Positions 10,301-18,471 are shown, counted from the first letter of the stretch. The stretch is 64,000 nucleotides of DNA from Shewanella decolorationis S12 (GCF_000485795.1 NZ_AXZL01000069.1:62001-126000); one strand, 5' to 3'. Notes: generated by a model not told the origin, from the sequence alone. Numbers and translations: made by a program.

Positions 10301-10497
10301 AAGGGCGAGGCAACCGTTTCGGCAATGACTTTAGGGTTAGCGCCAGGATAATTGGCGGTCACCACGACTGTCGGTGGTACCACTTCAGGGTATTCGGTAA
10401 TAGGTAATTGCCAGACAGCAATCGCCCCTGTGATAAAAAATAGCAGCGAGAGAACGGCTGCAAATATCGGTCTTTTAATAAAAAACTGCGACAACAT
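7354..10497 (-). CDS. RND efflux pump permease, MexF/OqxB-like (HAE1 family)
   Basis: A 1047-aa inner-membrane drug/proton antiporter of normal family length. The start FFIKRPIFAAVLSLLFFITG, the porter-domain run EYPEVVPPTVVVTANYPGAN and the membrane helix LAIGIVVDDAIVVVENVERN with its paired proton-relay aspartates are all intact. The second half repeats the fold and ends GVTLFGLILTPLFYYAL. Overall it reads most like MexF/OqxB among the RND subgroups; this is recognition, not a computed match. The adaptor gene lies 13 bases upstream on the same strand. No outer-membrane channel gene is present, so the pump presumably borrows a TolC-like channel encoded elsewhere. The probable regulator is the TetR gene at 12393. 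Confidence 0.95.
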   Translation of the reverse strand: MLSQFFIKRPIFAAVLSLLFFITGAIAVWQLPITEYPEVVPPTVVVTANYPGANPKVIAETVASPLEQEINGVEDMLYMSSQATSDGRMTLTITFAIGTDVDRAQTQVQSRVDRAMPRLPQEVQRLGIVTEKSSPDLTMVVHLLSPDNRYDMLYLSNYAALNVKDELARIKGVGAVRLFGAGEYSLRIWLDPNKVSALGMSPAEIIAAVREQNQQAAAGSLGAQPSGNADFQLLINVKGRLTELSEFEDIIIKVGQNGEVIRLKDVARVELGATSYALRSLLDNKDAVAIPVFQASGSNAIQISDDVRAEMARLAKSFPEGLQYEIVYDPTVFVRGSIEAVIKTLLEAVLLVVLVVVLFLQTWRASIIPLVAVPVSLVGTFAFMHLMGFSLNALSLFGLVLAIGIVVDDAIVVVENVERNIASGLSPIAATQRAMKEVTGPIVATTLVLAAVFIPTAFMSGLTGQFYKQFALTITISTFISAINSLTLSPALSALLLKGHDAPKDALTRLMDKLFGGWLFTPFNRLFNRASEGYGYLVRKVIRFGGIIGLVYLGMVALTGVQFVNTPTGYVPGQDKQYLVAFAQLPDAASLERTDAVIKKMSDIALNHPGVAHSIAFPGLSINGFTNSPNSGVVFVALDDFELRKRPELSANAIAGQLNQQFAAIQDAFIAIFPPPPVQGLGTIGGFRLQIQDRANLGYEALYQVTQQVMYKAWADPQLAGIFSSYQVNVPQLELDIDRTKAKQQAVSLDQIFQTLQTYMGSTYVNDFNRFGRTYQVNMQADEAFRQSPQQISQLKVPNVNGDMIPLGSFINVSQSAGPDRVMHYNGFTTAEINGGPAPGVSSGQAQAAIEKILAETLPIGMTYEWTELTYQQILAGNTGLLVFPLVILLVFMVLAAQYESLSLPLAIILIIPMTLLSALSGVLIYGGDNNIFTQIGLIVLVGLATKNAILIVEFAKEKQDHGMEVMESILEAARLRLRPILMTSIAFIMGVVPMVFSTGAGAEMRQAMGVAVFAGMIGVTLFGLILTPLFYYALAKRGRRKTVTTV

Positions 10498-10510
10498 TCT
10501 GTTGGATTCC

Positions 10511-11749
10511 TTAACCGCGGCTCGCTACTTCAACGTCTGGAGTGGTGATATTTTCTTGATGTTTATCAAGCAGTAATTGAGCTTGACGAAGCGCATCTAG
10601 CTGCTCGCTATCGGCCATATCAACTAGGTGTGGCTCAATTTGCATCTTAGGACGAACCCTTTGCATACCATTGACGACGATCTTGTCGTTTGCCGCTAAA
10701 CCTTGCTTAATAATGCGTAAACCTTGAACTTTTTCACCTAAAGTGACGCCGCGATACTCCACAGTGCCATCGTTTGCCACCACTAAGACGAACTTGTTGT
10801 TCAGATCCGTGCCCACGGCTTTATCGTCGATTAAGATGCCGTCGTAGGCACCGCTACCAGCGGTACGTAATCTGGCGAACAGACCTGGGAGTAAGCTGTT
10901 GTCTTCATTGCTAAACGTGGCACGTACTCGAATAGTGCCCGTCTGTCTGTCCATCGAGTTATCGACAAAATCCACTAGGCCTATGTGTTGATATTCGCGC
11001 TCGTTGGCAAGCGCCATATACACGGGATTGTCGCCAGCACGAGGGTCTTTACGCTTTTTCTCGGCGGTTAACTTGACGTATTTCAGATAGGTTTGCTCAT
11101 CCACATCGAAGTAGGCATACATGCTGGCGGTCGACACTAAGCTAGTTAATACACTCTGCCCCGCAGACACATAGTTACCGGCGGTGACATTGGCGTAGGA
11201 GGCACGGCCATCAATCGGTGCGCGCACTTGGGTATAATCTAAGTCCAGCTCGGCGCGAAGCAGTGCCGCTTTTACAGAGGCCACGGCCGCCGTGGTTTGG
11301 CGTTTGTTAGACTCGCGGGTATCGAGTAATTCTGCCGATACTGCCTTTTGGGCAAAGAGTTTGCGGGCACGTTCTAAGTCGTTAGTGGCCAGTTGCTCAG
11401 CAGCGAGCGCGCTAGCAAGATCTGCTTTTAACCGGGCCACTTCCGCTTCAAACACACTTGCATCGATACGAAATAGCACATCGCCTTTTTTCACTAAGGC
11501 GCCTTCTTTAAAGTTTACCGACGCGATATAGCCTGACACGCGTGGCACTAAGGTCACACTCTCTGGCGCCTGCAAACGGCCGGTAAATTCATCCCACTCG
11601 GTAACGCGCTCATGCAATACCTGCGCAACATCGACCTTAGGTGCACCCGGTGCTTGCCCCTGCTGGGCTTCGGGTTCACCACAGGCCGAAAGGACAAAAG
11701 CCGCCACGGCAGTCAACATCAATATCCGTAAAGGTTGGTTACTTTTCAT
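10511..11749 (-). CDS. RND efflux periplasmic adaptor (membrane fusion) lipoprotein, MexE-like
   Basis: A 412-aa adaptor that bridges the RND pump and an outer-membrane channel. It begins with a lipoprotein signal (MKSNQPLRILMLTAVAAFVLSAC), with the LSAC lipobox Cys at about residue 23. Then come the lipoyl/barrel-sandwich half-motifs (VTLVPRVSGYIASVNFKEGA and LDYTQVRAPIDGRASYANV) around a coiled-coil hairpin (~100-160), and a C-terminal beta-barrel and proximal domain. I chose the ATG at 11749 because the lipoprotein signal begins there; the longer frame to 11893 adds an unrelated 48-residue leader. It is followed by the pump gene after 13 bases, so the two form an operon. Confidence 0.92.
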   Translation of the reverse strand: MKSNQPLRILMLTAVAAFVLSACGEPEAQQGQAPGAPKVDVAQVLHERVTEWDEFTGRLQAPESVTLVPRVSGYIASVNFKEGALVKKGDVLFRIDASVFEAEVARLKADLASALAAEQLATNDLERARKLFAQKAVSAELLDTRESNKRQTTAAVASVKAALLRAELDLDYTQVRAPIDGRASYANVTAGNYVSAGQSVLTSLVSTASMYAYFDVDEQTYLKYVKLTAEKKRKDPRAGDNPVYMALANEREYQHIGLVDFVDNSMDRQTGTIRVRATFSNEDNSLLPGLFARLRTAGSGAYDGILIDDKAVGTDLNNKFVLVVANDGTVEYRGVTLGEKVQGLRIIKQGLAANDKIVVNGMQRVRPKMQIEPHLVDMADSEQLDALRQAQLLLDKHQENITTPDVEVASRG

Positions 11750-11827
11750 CTTACAATCCTCATGTGGCAGGCATTTATCTCGTTTAAGACAGACATCAGT
11801 GATAGGCACTCGGTCAAAACCAATAAA

Positions 11828-11911
11828 TACCGACTGGTAAAAAATATTATGTACTGGGCGGTAATATATAGTGTAAAATGACCCTGTCAACAAATTTTGT
11901 ACCGATAAGTA
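11828..11911. promoter_or_regulatory. Three phased 12-bp palindrome-like boxes, candidate TetR operators
   Basis: TACCGACTGGTA (11828-11839), TACTGGGCGGTA (11852-11863) and the weaker TACCGATAAGTA (11900-11911) share a TACYG...GTA pattern. Their starts are 24 and 48 bases apart, placing them on a similar face of the helix. They sit 80-165 bases before the efflux adaptor start and face the divergent TetR gene. Operator function is inference from position and symmetry. Confidence 0.45.
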
Positions 11912-11962
11912 TTTAATTTTTTGTGACAGCGTGAAACTATGTAGTTAAGCCTTTGAGGTAAT

Positions 11963-12245
11963 TAGGGCGTGTTGACGTTTCGAGATTAGATTTTGTTCGT
12001 TCTGGCAAGCACGTGCTCGCGAAACGAGGAATGATGTGTCGTTATTCTACTCAAATGACGAGCGGCTCTTATGACAGAAAGTCAGAGCAAGGGCTTGCCA
12101 GACGAACCCTTCGGGCAGCATTTGGCTGGGGTTTCTGCTGCGTTATCGTGCGTTTATGTAGAATAACTACACTGCACGGACGTTGCCTTGCATAAAAGCC
12201 AGCCAAACTGCTGCAAAAACAACCCTGAAACGTCAACACGCCCTA
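11963..12245. mobile_element. MITE-like element, copy 2
   Basis: A second copy of the repeat at 3808-4086, in the opposite orientation. It has perfect 17-base terminal inverted repeats GGGCGTGTTGACGTTTC (11965-11981 and the complement ending at 12243). TA lies at each edge (11963-11964 and 12244-12245). It is inserted in the shared control region between the efflux operon and its probable TetR regulator. It holds no transposase; the 60-residue ORF inside it is not a gene. Confidence 0.82.
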
Positions 12246-12392
12246 GCCACGGCGAATGTGCTATGTGGGCTTGAATGGACGATATATTTTGGTGAGTTAC
12301 TCACCTAACCCGCAGACAGCAGGCAAGAGTGGCTGGACATGAACTAAACCCATGTCTATCCTAGGGGCAATTGAGAATTAAGGAGCCTAATG

Positions 12393-13010
12393 ATGTCAAC
12401 CGTCACCCAGACGCCCTGCGTAGGTCGTCCACGAGCCTTCGACGCCGACGATGCATTGGCCAAAGCCTTGGAAGTCTTCTGGCGAAAAGGTTTTGAAGGT
12501 ACATCGTTAACCGATCTAACTCAGGCCATGGGCATCAACAAACCCAGCCTTTACGCCGCCTTTGGTAATAAAGAGCAGCTGTTTCTGAAAGCGATCGAGT
12601 TATACGAGCAGCGCCCCTGTGCGTTTTTCTATCCTTCTCTTGAAAAAGAAACTGCCTATCAAGTCGTTGAGTCTATGCTCTATGGCGCTGCATCCTCCTT
12701 AGTGGATGAGAGCCACCCCCAAGGTTGCTTGATAGTACAAGGCGCCCTCGCCTGTAGCGAAGCAGGGCAAGCGATTAAAGAAACGCTTATCACCCGTCGT
12801 CGTGATGGTGAACAGGCTTTATGCGAACGCCTGCAACGAGCAAAGGATGAAGGCGATCTTCCCGCGGATGCCGATCCGCTGCTACTGTCTCGATATATTG
12901 GCACAGTGCTGCAAGGCATGGCTGTGCAAGCCACCAATGGCATTTGTCCGGAAGAGCTTCGCAAAGTCGCCGAGCTAGTATTAGCTAACTTTCCGAAAAA
13001 TAATCCGTGA
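12393..13010 (+). CDS. TetR/AcrR-family transcriptional regulator
   Basis: A protein of about 205 aa. An N-terminal helix-turn-helix (~residues 12-58) reads GRPRAFDADDALAKALEVFW, then GFEGTSLTDLTQAMGI and NKPSLYAAFGNKEQLF, the standard TetR pattern. The C-terminal all-helical ligand/dimer domain contains CLIVQGALACSEAG and resembles regulators of the YxaF/AcrR-like group. There are two adjacent ATG codons (12390 and 12393). The second is better spaced from AAGGAG at 12380-12385, so I use it. It is divergent from the efflux adaptor and pump, with candidate operators and a MITE between, so it is probably their local repressor. The inducer is unknown. Confidence 0.88.
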   Translation: MSTVTQTPCVGRPRAFDADDALAKALEVFWRKGFEGTSLTDLTQAMGINKPSLYAAFGNKEQLFLKAIELYEQRPCAFFYPSLEKETAYQVVESMLYGAASSLVDESHPQGCLIVQGALACSEAGQAIKETLITRRRDGEQALCERLQRAKDEGDLPADADPLLLSRYIGTVLQGMAVQATNGICPEELRKVAELVLANFPKNNP

Positions 13011-13036
13011 TAGCACAATTAGCATATGACTATTAA

Positions 13037-13070
13037 CATAAACCCCAGTGAAAGCTGGGGTTTATGCTTT
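13037..13070 (+). terminator. Intrinsic terminator of the TetR gene
   Basis: CATAAACCCCAG and CTGGGGTTTATG form a 12-bp stem with a six-base loop, followed by CTTTT. It lies 27 bases past the TetR stop. Confidence 0.75.
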
Positions 13071-13102
13071 TAAGCCGCCCTAAATCCAGATGAGAATCGA
13101 GA

Positions 13103-13531
13103 TTAATGTTGAACTTGGTGGGTGACTAAACTTGGACGCAGCAGATTATCGTGGACGGGGCAACGGTTACACACTGTATCTAAAAACTCGTTCTTTTCTG
13201 CGTCGGTTAAGTCGGCGTCTATGCTGGCGTTTATGGCGATTTCTTTAAAGCCTACAGGATCGTCCGAGGGCTGACCTAATAATCCCGCCGAATTCATCAC
13301 GGCCCTCACATGTACATCAAACTGGCGAATCGTGATATTACGTTCACGCGCAACCATCTTGGCAATCGCCGAAATACAACCACCAAGTGAAAATAAGAAC
13401 GTTTCTAACGGGTTAGCGCCTTCATTAGTGGCACTGGGTTGATCAATAACCAGCAAATGCTCCCGTACCTGCGCCGTAACCTTCCAACCGCTTCCCATAT
13501 GTGTGGTGACTTCTACTACTTTTTCAGCCAT
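13103..13531 (-). CDS. OsmC/Ohr-family peroxide-response protein
   Basis: A 142-aa OsmC-fold protein. The two conserved redox cysteines are visible, one in LFSLGGCISAIAKMVARERN on the central helix and one in TVCNRCPVHDNL near the C-terminus. This pair is characteristic of OsmC-family thiol peroxidases that reduce organic hydroperoxides. The closest subgroup seems to be the generic YhfA-like OsmC family and not true Ohr. The ATG at 13531 is preferred because GGAG lies eight bases upstream; a frame starting at 13543 would put that GGAG inside the coding sequence. It is a single gene, convergent with the TetR gene. Confidence 0.85.
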   Translation of the reverse strand: MAEKVVEVTTHMGSGWKVTAQVREHLLVIDQPSATNEGANPLETFLFSLGGCISAIAKMVARERNITIRQFDVHVRAVMNSAGLLGQPSDDPVGFKEIAINASIDADLTDAEKNEFLDTVCNRCPVHDNLLRPSLVTHQVQH

Positions 13532-13754
13532 GATGAACTCCATTAGTTTTTTTTCAATCAGATTATTCTAATGATATTAAAATGAAAAGTCACAAGCTAA
13601 GATCACAGTTTATAAAGTCAGATTCGGAAGTAGGTGTAAAGGCTTAACCTGCATGTCTAGGGTTTGAGGTTTTAAGCAAATCGCGAGAAATGTCAGTTAT
13701 TTTGCACAGGCAAACCAATAAAAATCCAAAACATCGAAGTAAAAAAGCACTAAA

Positions 13755-13783
13755 AGCCCCTTCCAATAACATTGAAAGAGGCC
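13755..13783 (-). terminator. Probable intrinsic terminator of the aldehyde dehydrogenase gene
   Basis: On the minus strand GCCTCTTTCAAT and ATTGGAAGGGGC pair imperfectly around a short loop and are followed by TTTTAG. It lies about 10 bases past the dehydrogenase stop. Confidence 0.5.
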
Positions 13784-13792
13784 AAGTATGCG

Positions 13793-15289
13793 CTAAAGCG
13801 CTATCCAAGTTGCCTTGATTTCGGTGTATTTGTCGAAGGAATGCAGAGATTTATCTCGGCCATTACCCGATTGCTTATAACCACCAAAAGGTGCCGTCAT
13901 ATCGCCACCATCATAATGGTTAATCCACACCATTCCTGTTCGTAGTGCCTTAGCCGTTTTGTGTGCCTTGCTAATATCCGCTGTCCACACCCCTGCCGCT
14001 AAGCCATAAATGGTGTCGTTGGCGATCGCAATAGCCTCCTCCATACCATTAAATTCAATGACAGATAGCACAGGGCCAAAGATTTCCTCGCTGGCGATTT
14101 TCATCTTGTTGTGCACTTGGCTGAAGATAGTGGGCTGCACATACACACCGCCCGTTTCGGCCAGCACTTGTTGTCCACCATGCACTAAACTGGCGCCTTC
14201 GTCTTGGCCAGCTTTGATATAGCTTAAGATGGTATCTAATTGCTGCTTATCGACCACTGCGCCGCTAACAGTAGCGGGATCCAGCGGATGCCCGGGCTGC
14301 CACGAGGCAAGTTCTTCAGCGATCAGCGCAATAAGTTGATCTTTAACCCCAGACTCCACTAGCAAACGCGAGCCTGCGGTACAAACTTCACCTTGGTTAA
14401 AGGCAATGGCTTCGGCCGCCGCCACCGCTGCGGCTTTAAGATCGGGCGCATCGTTAAATACAATGTTCGGGCTCTTACCGCCAGCCTCAAGCCACACCCG
14501 CTTCATATTCGATTCGCCCGCATAAATCATTAATTGTTTAGCGATTTTTGTTGAGCCCGTAAAGACTAAGGTATCAACATCCATATGCAGCGCCAGCGCC
14601 TTGCCGACCGTATGCCCATAACCCGGCAGTACGTTTAACACGCCCTTAGGGATCCCTGCCTGTACCGCAAGTTCAGCAATCCGAATCGCGGTTAAGGGAG
14701 ATTTCTCAGAGGGCTTAAGAATTACACTGTTACCCGTCGCCAGTGCTGGCCCCAGCTTCCAACAGGCCATCAATAACGGGAAGTTCCAAGGCACAATCGC
14801 TGCCACCACGCCTACGGGTTCACGGGTGATCATGCCGATTTCATTATGTGCCGTAGGCGCTAGCTCATCGTAGAGTTTGTCAACGGCCTCACCCGACCAA
14901 CGAATTGCACGGGCGGCGCCCGCAATATCTACCGCCTTTGAAAAACGGATTGGCTTCCCCATGTCTAAGGTTTCTAGCAGAGCGAGTTCATTGGCGTTTT
15001 CTTCCAATAACTCGGCAAAACGGATCATCACTTGCTTACGTTTAACAGGAGAGGCCTTTGACCATACTCCAGACTCAAACATCTCACGGGCATTGGCCAC
15101 AGCGATATTGACGTCTAGCAAATCGCAACTGGCAACTGGCGCTAATAAACGACCATCGATTGGACTGACGCAATCAAAGGTATTGCCCGATGCAGCATCC
15201 CTATACTCGCCGTTAATAAAAGCCTTGCCATTGATTGCTAGGTTTGCAGCGAGGTTTTCCCAATCGCTCCGTGTTTTAGGTGTACTCAT
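13793..15289 (-). CDS. puuC: NAD(P)-dependent aldehyde dehydrogenase, PuuC-like
   Basis: A 498-aa class I/II aldehyde dehydrogenase of full length. The catalytic Cys sits in FNQGEVCTAGSRL and the general-base Glu in VWLEAGGKSPN. The cofactor-binding segments VPWNFPLLM, KPSEKSPLTA and FTGSTKIAKQ are intact, as is the C-terminal EEIFGPVLSV. Sequence feel and length match gamma-glutamyl-gamma-aminobutyraldehyde dehydrogenase (PuuC), a broad omega-aminoaldehyde oxidase of putrescine breakdown. It is divergent from the omega-aminotransferase gene, which would use the amino acid it produces. Betaine-aldehyde or other aminoaldehyde substrates are possible, so the symbol is a best guess. Confidence 0.85.
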   Translation of the reverse strand: MSTPKTRSDWENLAANLAINGKAFINGEYRDAASGNTFDCVSPIDGRLLAPVASCDLLDVNIAVANAREMFESGVWSKASPVKRKQVMIRFAELLEENANELALLETLDMGKPIRFSKAVDIAGAARAIRWSGEAVDKLYDELAPTAHNEIGMITREPVGVVAAIVPWNFPLLMACWKLGPALATGNSVILKPSEKSPLTAIRIAELAVQAGIPKGVLNVLPGYGHTVGKALALHMDVDTLVFTGSTKIAKQLMIYAGESNMKRVWLEAGGKSPNIVFNDAPDLKAAAVAAAEAIAFNQGEVCTAGSRLLVESGVKDQLIALIAEELASWQPGHPLDPATVSGAVVDKQQLDTILSYIKAGQDEGASLVHGGQQVLAETGGVYVQPTIFSQVHNKMKIASEEIFGPVLSVIEFNGMEEAIAIANDTIYGLAAGVWTADISKAHKTAKALRTGMVWINHYDGGDMTAPFGGYKQSGNGRDKSLHSFDKYTEIKATWIAL

Positions 15290-15432
15290 GATGACCTCTT
15301 AATCGTTTGTATTCGTTTATTTTAGCTTTATTGGGATAAGGGCTATCTCGACTAACAACTGCCAAAGATGACCTAAGGCTGTAACTGCAGCCTAGATTAC
15401 GCTTTTAGGACATCAAAATTCAATATTTTTTA

Positions 15433-15449
15433 CAAAAATAGCATTTTTG
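15433..15449. promoter_or_regulatory. Candidate operator palindrome in the puuC/aminotransferase divergent region
   Basis: CAAAAATAGCATTTTTG is a 17-base palindrome with seven-base arms around AGC. It sits between two divergent genes of linked amine and omega-amino-acid catabolism. It could be a shared regulator site; no regulator gene lies beside it and the call rests on symmetry and place only. Confidence 0.35.
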
Positions 15450-15570
15450 CCACAAATAACTGCACACACCTCTTCCATGTTCATTATTTCTAACATAGCA
15501 TAGCAAATATTCGCCACCCTTAACGAAGACCTGACCTCATTTAACAAGGAAAAGGACAAGGTAACCATTT

Positions 15571-16911
15571 ATGGCCGACTCACCCAACAACACAACGCAT
15601 GAGCATCCATCTCTCGAACATTACTGGATGCCTTTTACCGCCAATCGTCAATTTAAAGCCAGCCCTCGCCTGCTCGCCCAAGCAGAAGGCATGTACTACA
15701 CGGATATCAATGGTAACAAGGTATTAGACTCAACAGCAGGCTTGTGGTGCTGTAATGCAGGCCATGGACGCCGTGAGATCAGTGAAGCTGTCAGCAAACA
15801 AATCCGCGAGATGGATTACGCACCCTCCTTCCAAATGGGTCATCCTATTGCTTTTGAATTGGCGGAGCGTTTAACCGAACTCAGTCCAGAAGGACTTAAT
15901 AAGGTCTTCTTTACCAACTCAGGCTCAGAGTCCGTTGATACCGCGCTAAAAATGGCACTTTGTTACCACAGAGCTAATGGCCAAGCGTCACGCACCCGCT
16001 TTATTGGCCGAGAAATGGGTTACCATGGCGTAGGATTTGGTGGGATCTCCGTGGGCGGCTTGAGTAATAACCGTAAAGCCTTTAGCGGCCAACTGTTGCA
16101 AGGCGTAGATCACCTACCTCACACTTTAGATATTCAAAATTCAGCCTTTAGCCGCGGATTACCTAGCCTTGGGGCAGAAAAAGCCGAAGTGTTAGAGCAA
16201 TTAGTCACACTCCATGGCGCCGAAAATATTGCTGCCGTTATTGTTGAACCTATGTCGGGTTCGGCAGGGGTAATTTTACCACCTCAAGGCTACTTAAAAC
16301 GCCTACGCGAAATTACCCAAAAATACGGCATCCTGTTGATTTTTGATGAGGTGATTACCGCATTTGGCCGAGTCGGTGCCGCATTCGCTAGTCAGCGCTG
16401 GGGCGTTATCCCCGACATGATCACCACGGCCAAGGCTATCAATAATGGCGCAATCCCAATGGGCGCAGTGTTTGTGCAGGATTTTATTCACGATACCTGT
16501 ATGCAAGGGCCGACAGAACTGATTGAATTTTTCCACGGTTATACCTACTCAGGCCACCCAGTCGCCGCTGCAGCAGCACTCGCCACACTCTCCATCTATG
16601 AAAATGAGCAGTTGTTTGAACGTAGTTTCGAGCTTGAGCGTTATTTTGAAGAGGCTGTTCATAGCCTAAAAGGTTTGCCCAATGTGATTGATATTCGCAA
16701 CACAGGATTGGTCGCGGGTTTCCAACTTGCGCCCAATAGCGAAGGCATTGGCAAACGCGGTTATCGGGTGTTCGAGCGTTGTTTCCATCAAGGCACACTC
16801 GTGCGGGCAACGGGCGATATTATCGCCATGTCTCCACCACTCATTGTTGAAAAACATCATATTGACCAGATGGTTAACAGCCTTAGCGATGCGATACAGG
16901 CCGTTGGGTGA
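15571..16911 (+). CDS. Omega-amino acid (beta-alanine):pyruvate aminotransferase, class III PLP enzyme
   Basis: A 446-aa PLP-dependent transaminase of usual length. The PLP-binding Lys lies in MITTAKAINNGAIPMGAV. The phosphate-binding NSGSESVDTALKMA, the LLIFDEVITAFGR cofactor Asp segment and FFHGYTYSGHPVAAAAAL are all present. The opening LEHYWMPFTANRQFK is characteristic of the omega-amino-acid:pyruvate branch (beta-alanine transaminase, BauA-like), which makes malonate semialdehyde and alanine. The next gene, MmsA, would turn that semialdehyde into acetyl-CoA, which strongly supports this role. Putrescine or GABA could also be a donor given the divergent puuC-like gene. The operon continues through mmsA and a cupin gene. 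Confidence 0.9.
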   Translation: MADSPNNTTHEHPSLEHYWMPFTANRQFKASPRLLAQAEGMYYTDINGNKVLDSTAGLWCCNAGHGRREISEAVSKQIREMDYAPSFQMGHPIAFELAERLTELSPEGLNKVFFTNSGSESVDTALKMALCYHRANGQASRTRFIGREMGYHGVGFGGISVGGLSNNRKAFSGQLLQGVDHLPHTLDIQNSAFSRGLPSLGAEKAEVLEQLVTLHGAENIAAVIVEPMSGSAGVILPPQGYLKRLREITQKYGILLIFDEVITAFGRVGAAFASQRWGVIPDMITTAKAINNGAIPMGAVFVQDFIHDTCMQGPTELIEFFHGYTYSGHPVAAAAALATLSIYENEQLFERSFELERYFEEAVHSLKGLPNVIDIRNTGLVAGFQLAPNSEGIGKRGYRVFERCFHQGTLVRATGDIIAMSPPLIVEKHHIDQMVNSLSDAIQAVG

Positions 16912-16963
16912 TTCACTCTTTTTTAAATTACACGCAGATAAATCAGGGGAATATAGGTTAGCT

Positions 16964-18454
16964 ATGTTTAAGATTACACACTATGTAAATGGCCAACACA
17001 CTCCAGCCAGTACAAGAAGCCAAGAAATTTTTGAACCGGCCACTGGCGAATGCCGAGGTCAAGTCTCCCTCGCCAGTAGCGATGAAGTCGCTGCCGCTAT
17101 TGCCATCGCCAAATCTGCCTTTGAGACTTGGTCACAGGTAACGCCCCTTAATCGTGCTCGTGTACTTTTTAAATTCAAAGCGTTAGTCGAGCAGCATATG
17201 GATGAGCTGGCACAACTCATCACCCGAGAACATGGCAAAGTGCTCGATGATGCCAAGGGTGAGCTTATCCGCGGCCTTGAAGTCGTCGAATTTGCCTGCG
17301 GTATTCCACACTTGCTAAAAGGAGAACATACCCAGCAGGTTGGTGGTGGTGTGGACTCCTGGTCCGTTAATCAAGCTTTAGGTGTTGTCGCAGGCATAGC
17401 GCCCTTTAACTTCCCCGTGATGGTTCCCATGTGGATGTTCCCAATCGCGATTGCCTGCGGTAACACCTTTATCATGAAACCCTCAGAAAAAGACCCAAGT
17501 TCAGTGATGCGAATTGCCGAGCTGCTTAAACAAGCTGGCTTGCCCGATGGAGTGTTTAACGTCATCAACGGCGATAAAGAGGCCGTCGATACCCTGCTCA
17601 CTCATCCAGATGTGCAAGCCGTTAGCTTTGTCGGTTCAACGCCAATCGCCGAGTATATCTACAGCACAGCATCCAAACACGGTAAACGAGTACAAGCCTT
17701 AGGCGGTGCCAAAAACCATATGTTACTGATGCCGGATGCGGATTTAGATCAAGCGGTAAGTGCGCTGATGGGCGCAGCCTACGGCAGTGCGGGCGAGCGT
17801 TGTATGGCAATATCGGTCGTGTTGGCGGTGGGCGATGTGGGTGATGCGTTAGTGGAAAAACTATTGCCGCAGATCCAAAACTTAAAAGTGGGCAACGGCC
17901 TTACCCCCGAGATGGAAATGGGCCCCCTTATTTCCAAACAACACTTAGCCAAAGTCACTGACTATGTTGAAACCGGAGTTCGGGAAGGAGCAACCTTATT
18001 AGTCGATGGCCGACAATTAACCGTTGCCGACCATCAGCAGGGCTATTTCTTGGGGGCTTGCTTATTCGATAACGTCACCCCGGAGATGCGGATCTATCGC
18101 GAAGAAATCTTTGGCCCAGTGCTATCCATTGTGCGCGTTAAAGATTATCCCACTGCACTCACGCTTATCAACCAACATGAATTTGGCAATGGCACTGCCA
18201 TTTTCACCCAAAGCGGTGAAGCTGCTCGTCATTTTTGCCACCATGTGCAGGTGGGTATGGTCGGCGTAAACGTTCCTATTCCTGTGCCTATGGCCTTCCA
18301 TTCATTTGGTGGTTGGAAGCGTTCGCTCTTTGGTCCTCTGCATATGCATGGCCCTGATGGGGTTCGTTTTTATACCAAACGCAAAGCCATTACAGCTCGC
18401 TGGCCTGTAGGCAAGCAAACTCAGGCCGAGTTTGTTATGCCAACCATGAAATAA
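16964..18454 (+). CDS. mmsA: CoA-acylating methylmalonate/malonate-semialdehyde dehydrogenase
   Basis: A 496-aa enzyme that oxidises malonate or methylmalonate semialdehyde to acetyl- or propionyl-CoA with NAD. The catalytic Cys lies in GSAGERCMAISVVLAVG, the family signature. PFNFPVMVPMWMFPIA, KPSEKDPSSVM and ALGGAKNHMLLMPDAD are typical of MmsA/IolA as opposed to general aldehyde dehydrogenases. I start at the ATG at 16964, where homologues begin (MFKITHYVNGQ); upstream in-frame sequence overlaps the aminotransferase gene and is not family-like. The ribosome site is weak (AGG). It follows the omega-aminotransferase by 52 bases and completes beta-alanine breakdown. Confidence 0.92.
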   Translation: MFKITHYVNGQHTPASTRSQEIFEPATGECRGQVSLASSDEVAAAIAIAKSAFETWSQVTPLNRARVLFKFKALVEQHMDELAQLITREHGKVLDDAKGELIRGLEVVEFACGIPHLLKGEHTQQVGGGVDSWSVNQALGVVAGIAPFNFPVMVPMWMFPIAIACGNTFIMKPSEKDPSSVMRIAELLKQAGLPDGVFNVINGDKEAVDTLLTHPDVQAVSFVGSTPIAEYIYSTASKHGKRVQALGGAKNHMLLMPDADLDQAVSALMGAAYGSAGERCMAISVVLAVGDVGDALVEKLLPQIQNLKVGNGLTPEMEMGPLISKQHLAKVTDYVETGVREGATLLVDGRQLTVADHQQGYFLGACLFDNVTPEMRIYREEIFGPVLSIVRVKDYPTALTLINQHEFGNGTAIFTQSGEAARHFCHHVQVGMVGVNVPIPVPMAFHSFGGWKRSLFGPLHMHGPDGVRFYTKRKAITARWPVGKQTQAEFVMPTMK

Positions 18455-18471
18455 CATCGGTGGGAGCCAAT

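Noticed and set aside
12013..12195. 60-residue ORF on the plus strand
   Set aside because: It lies inside the second MITE-like repeat and has no ribosome site or family resemblance.
3808..12245. A composite transposon carrying the efflux genes
   Set aside because: Neither flanking repeat encodes a transposase and the genes between look like ordinary chromosomal ones, so independent MITE insertions are simpler.
14877..15302. 141-residue ORF opposite the aldehyde dehydrogenase gene
   Set aside because: Antisense shadow of a well-supported enzyme gene, with no start signal.
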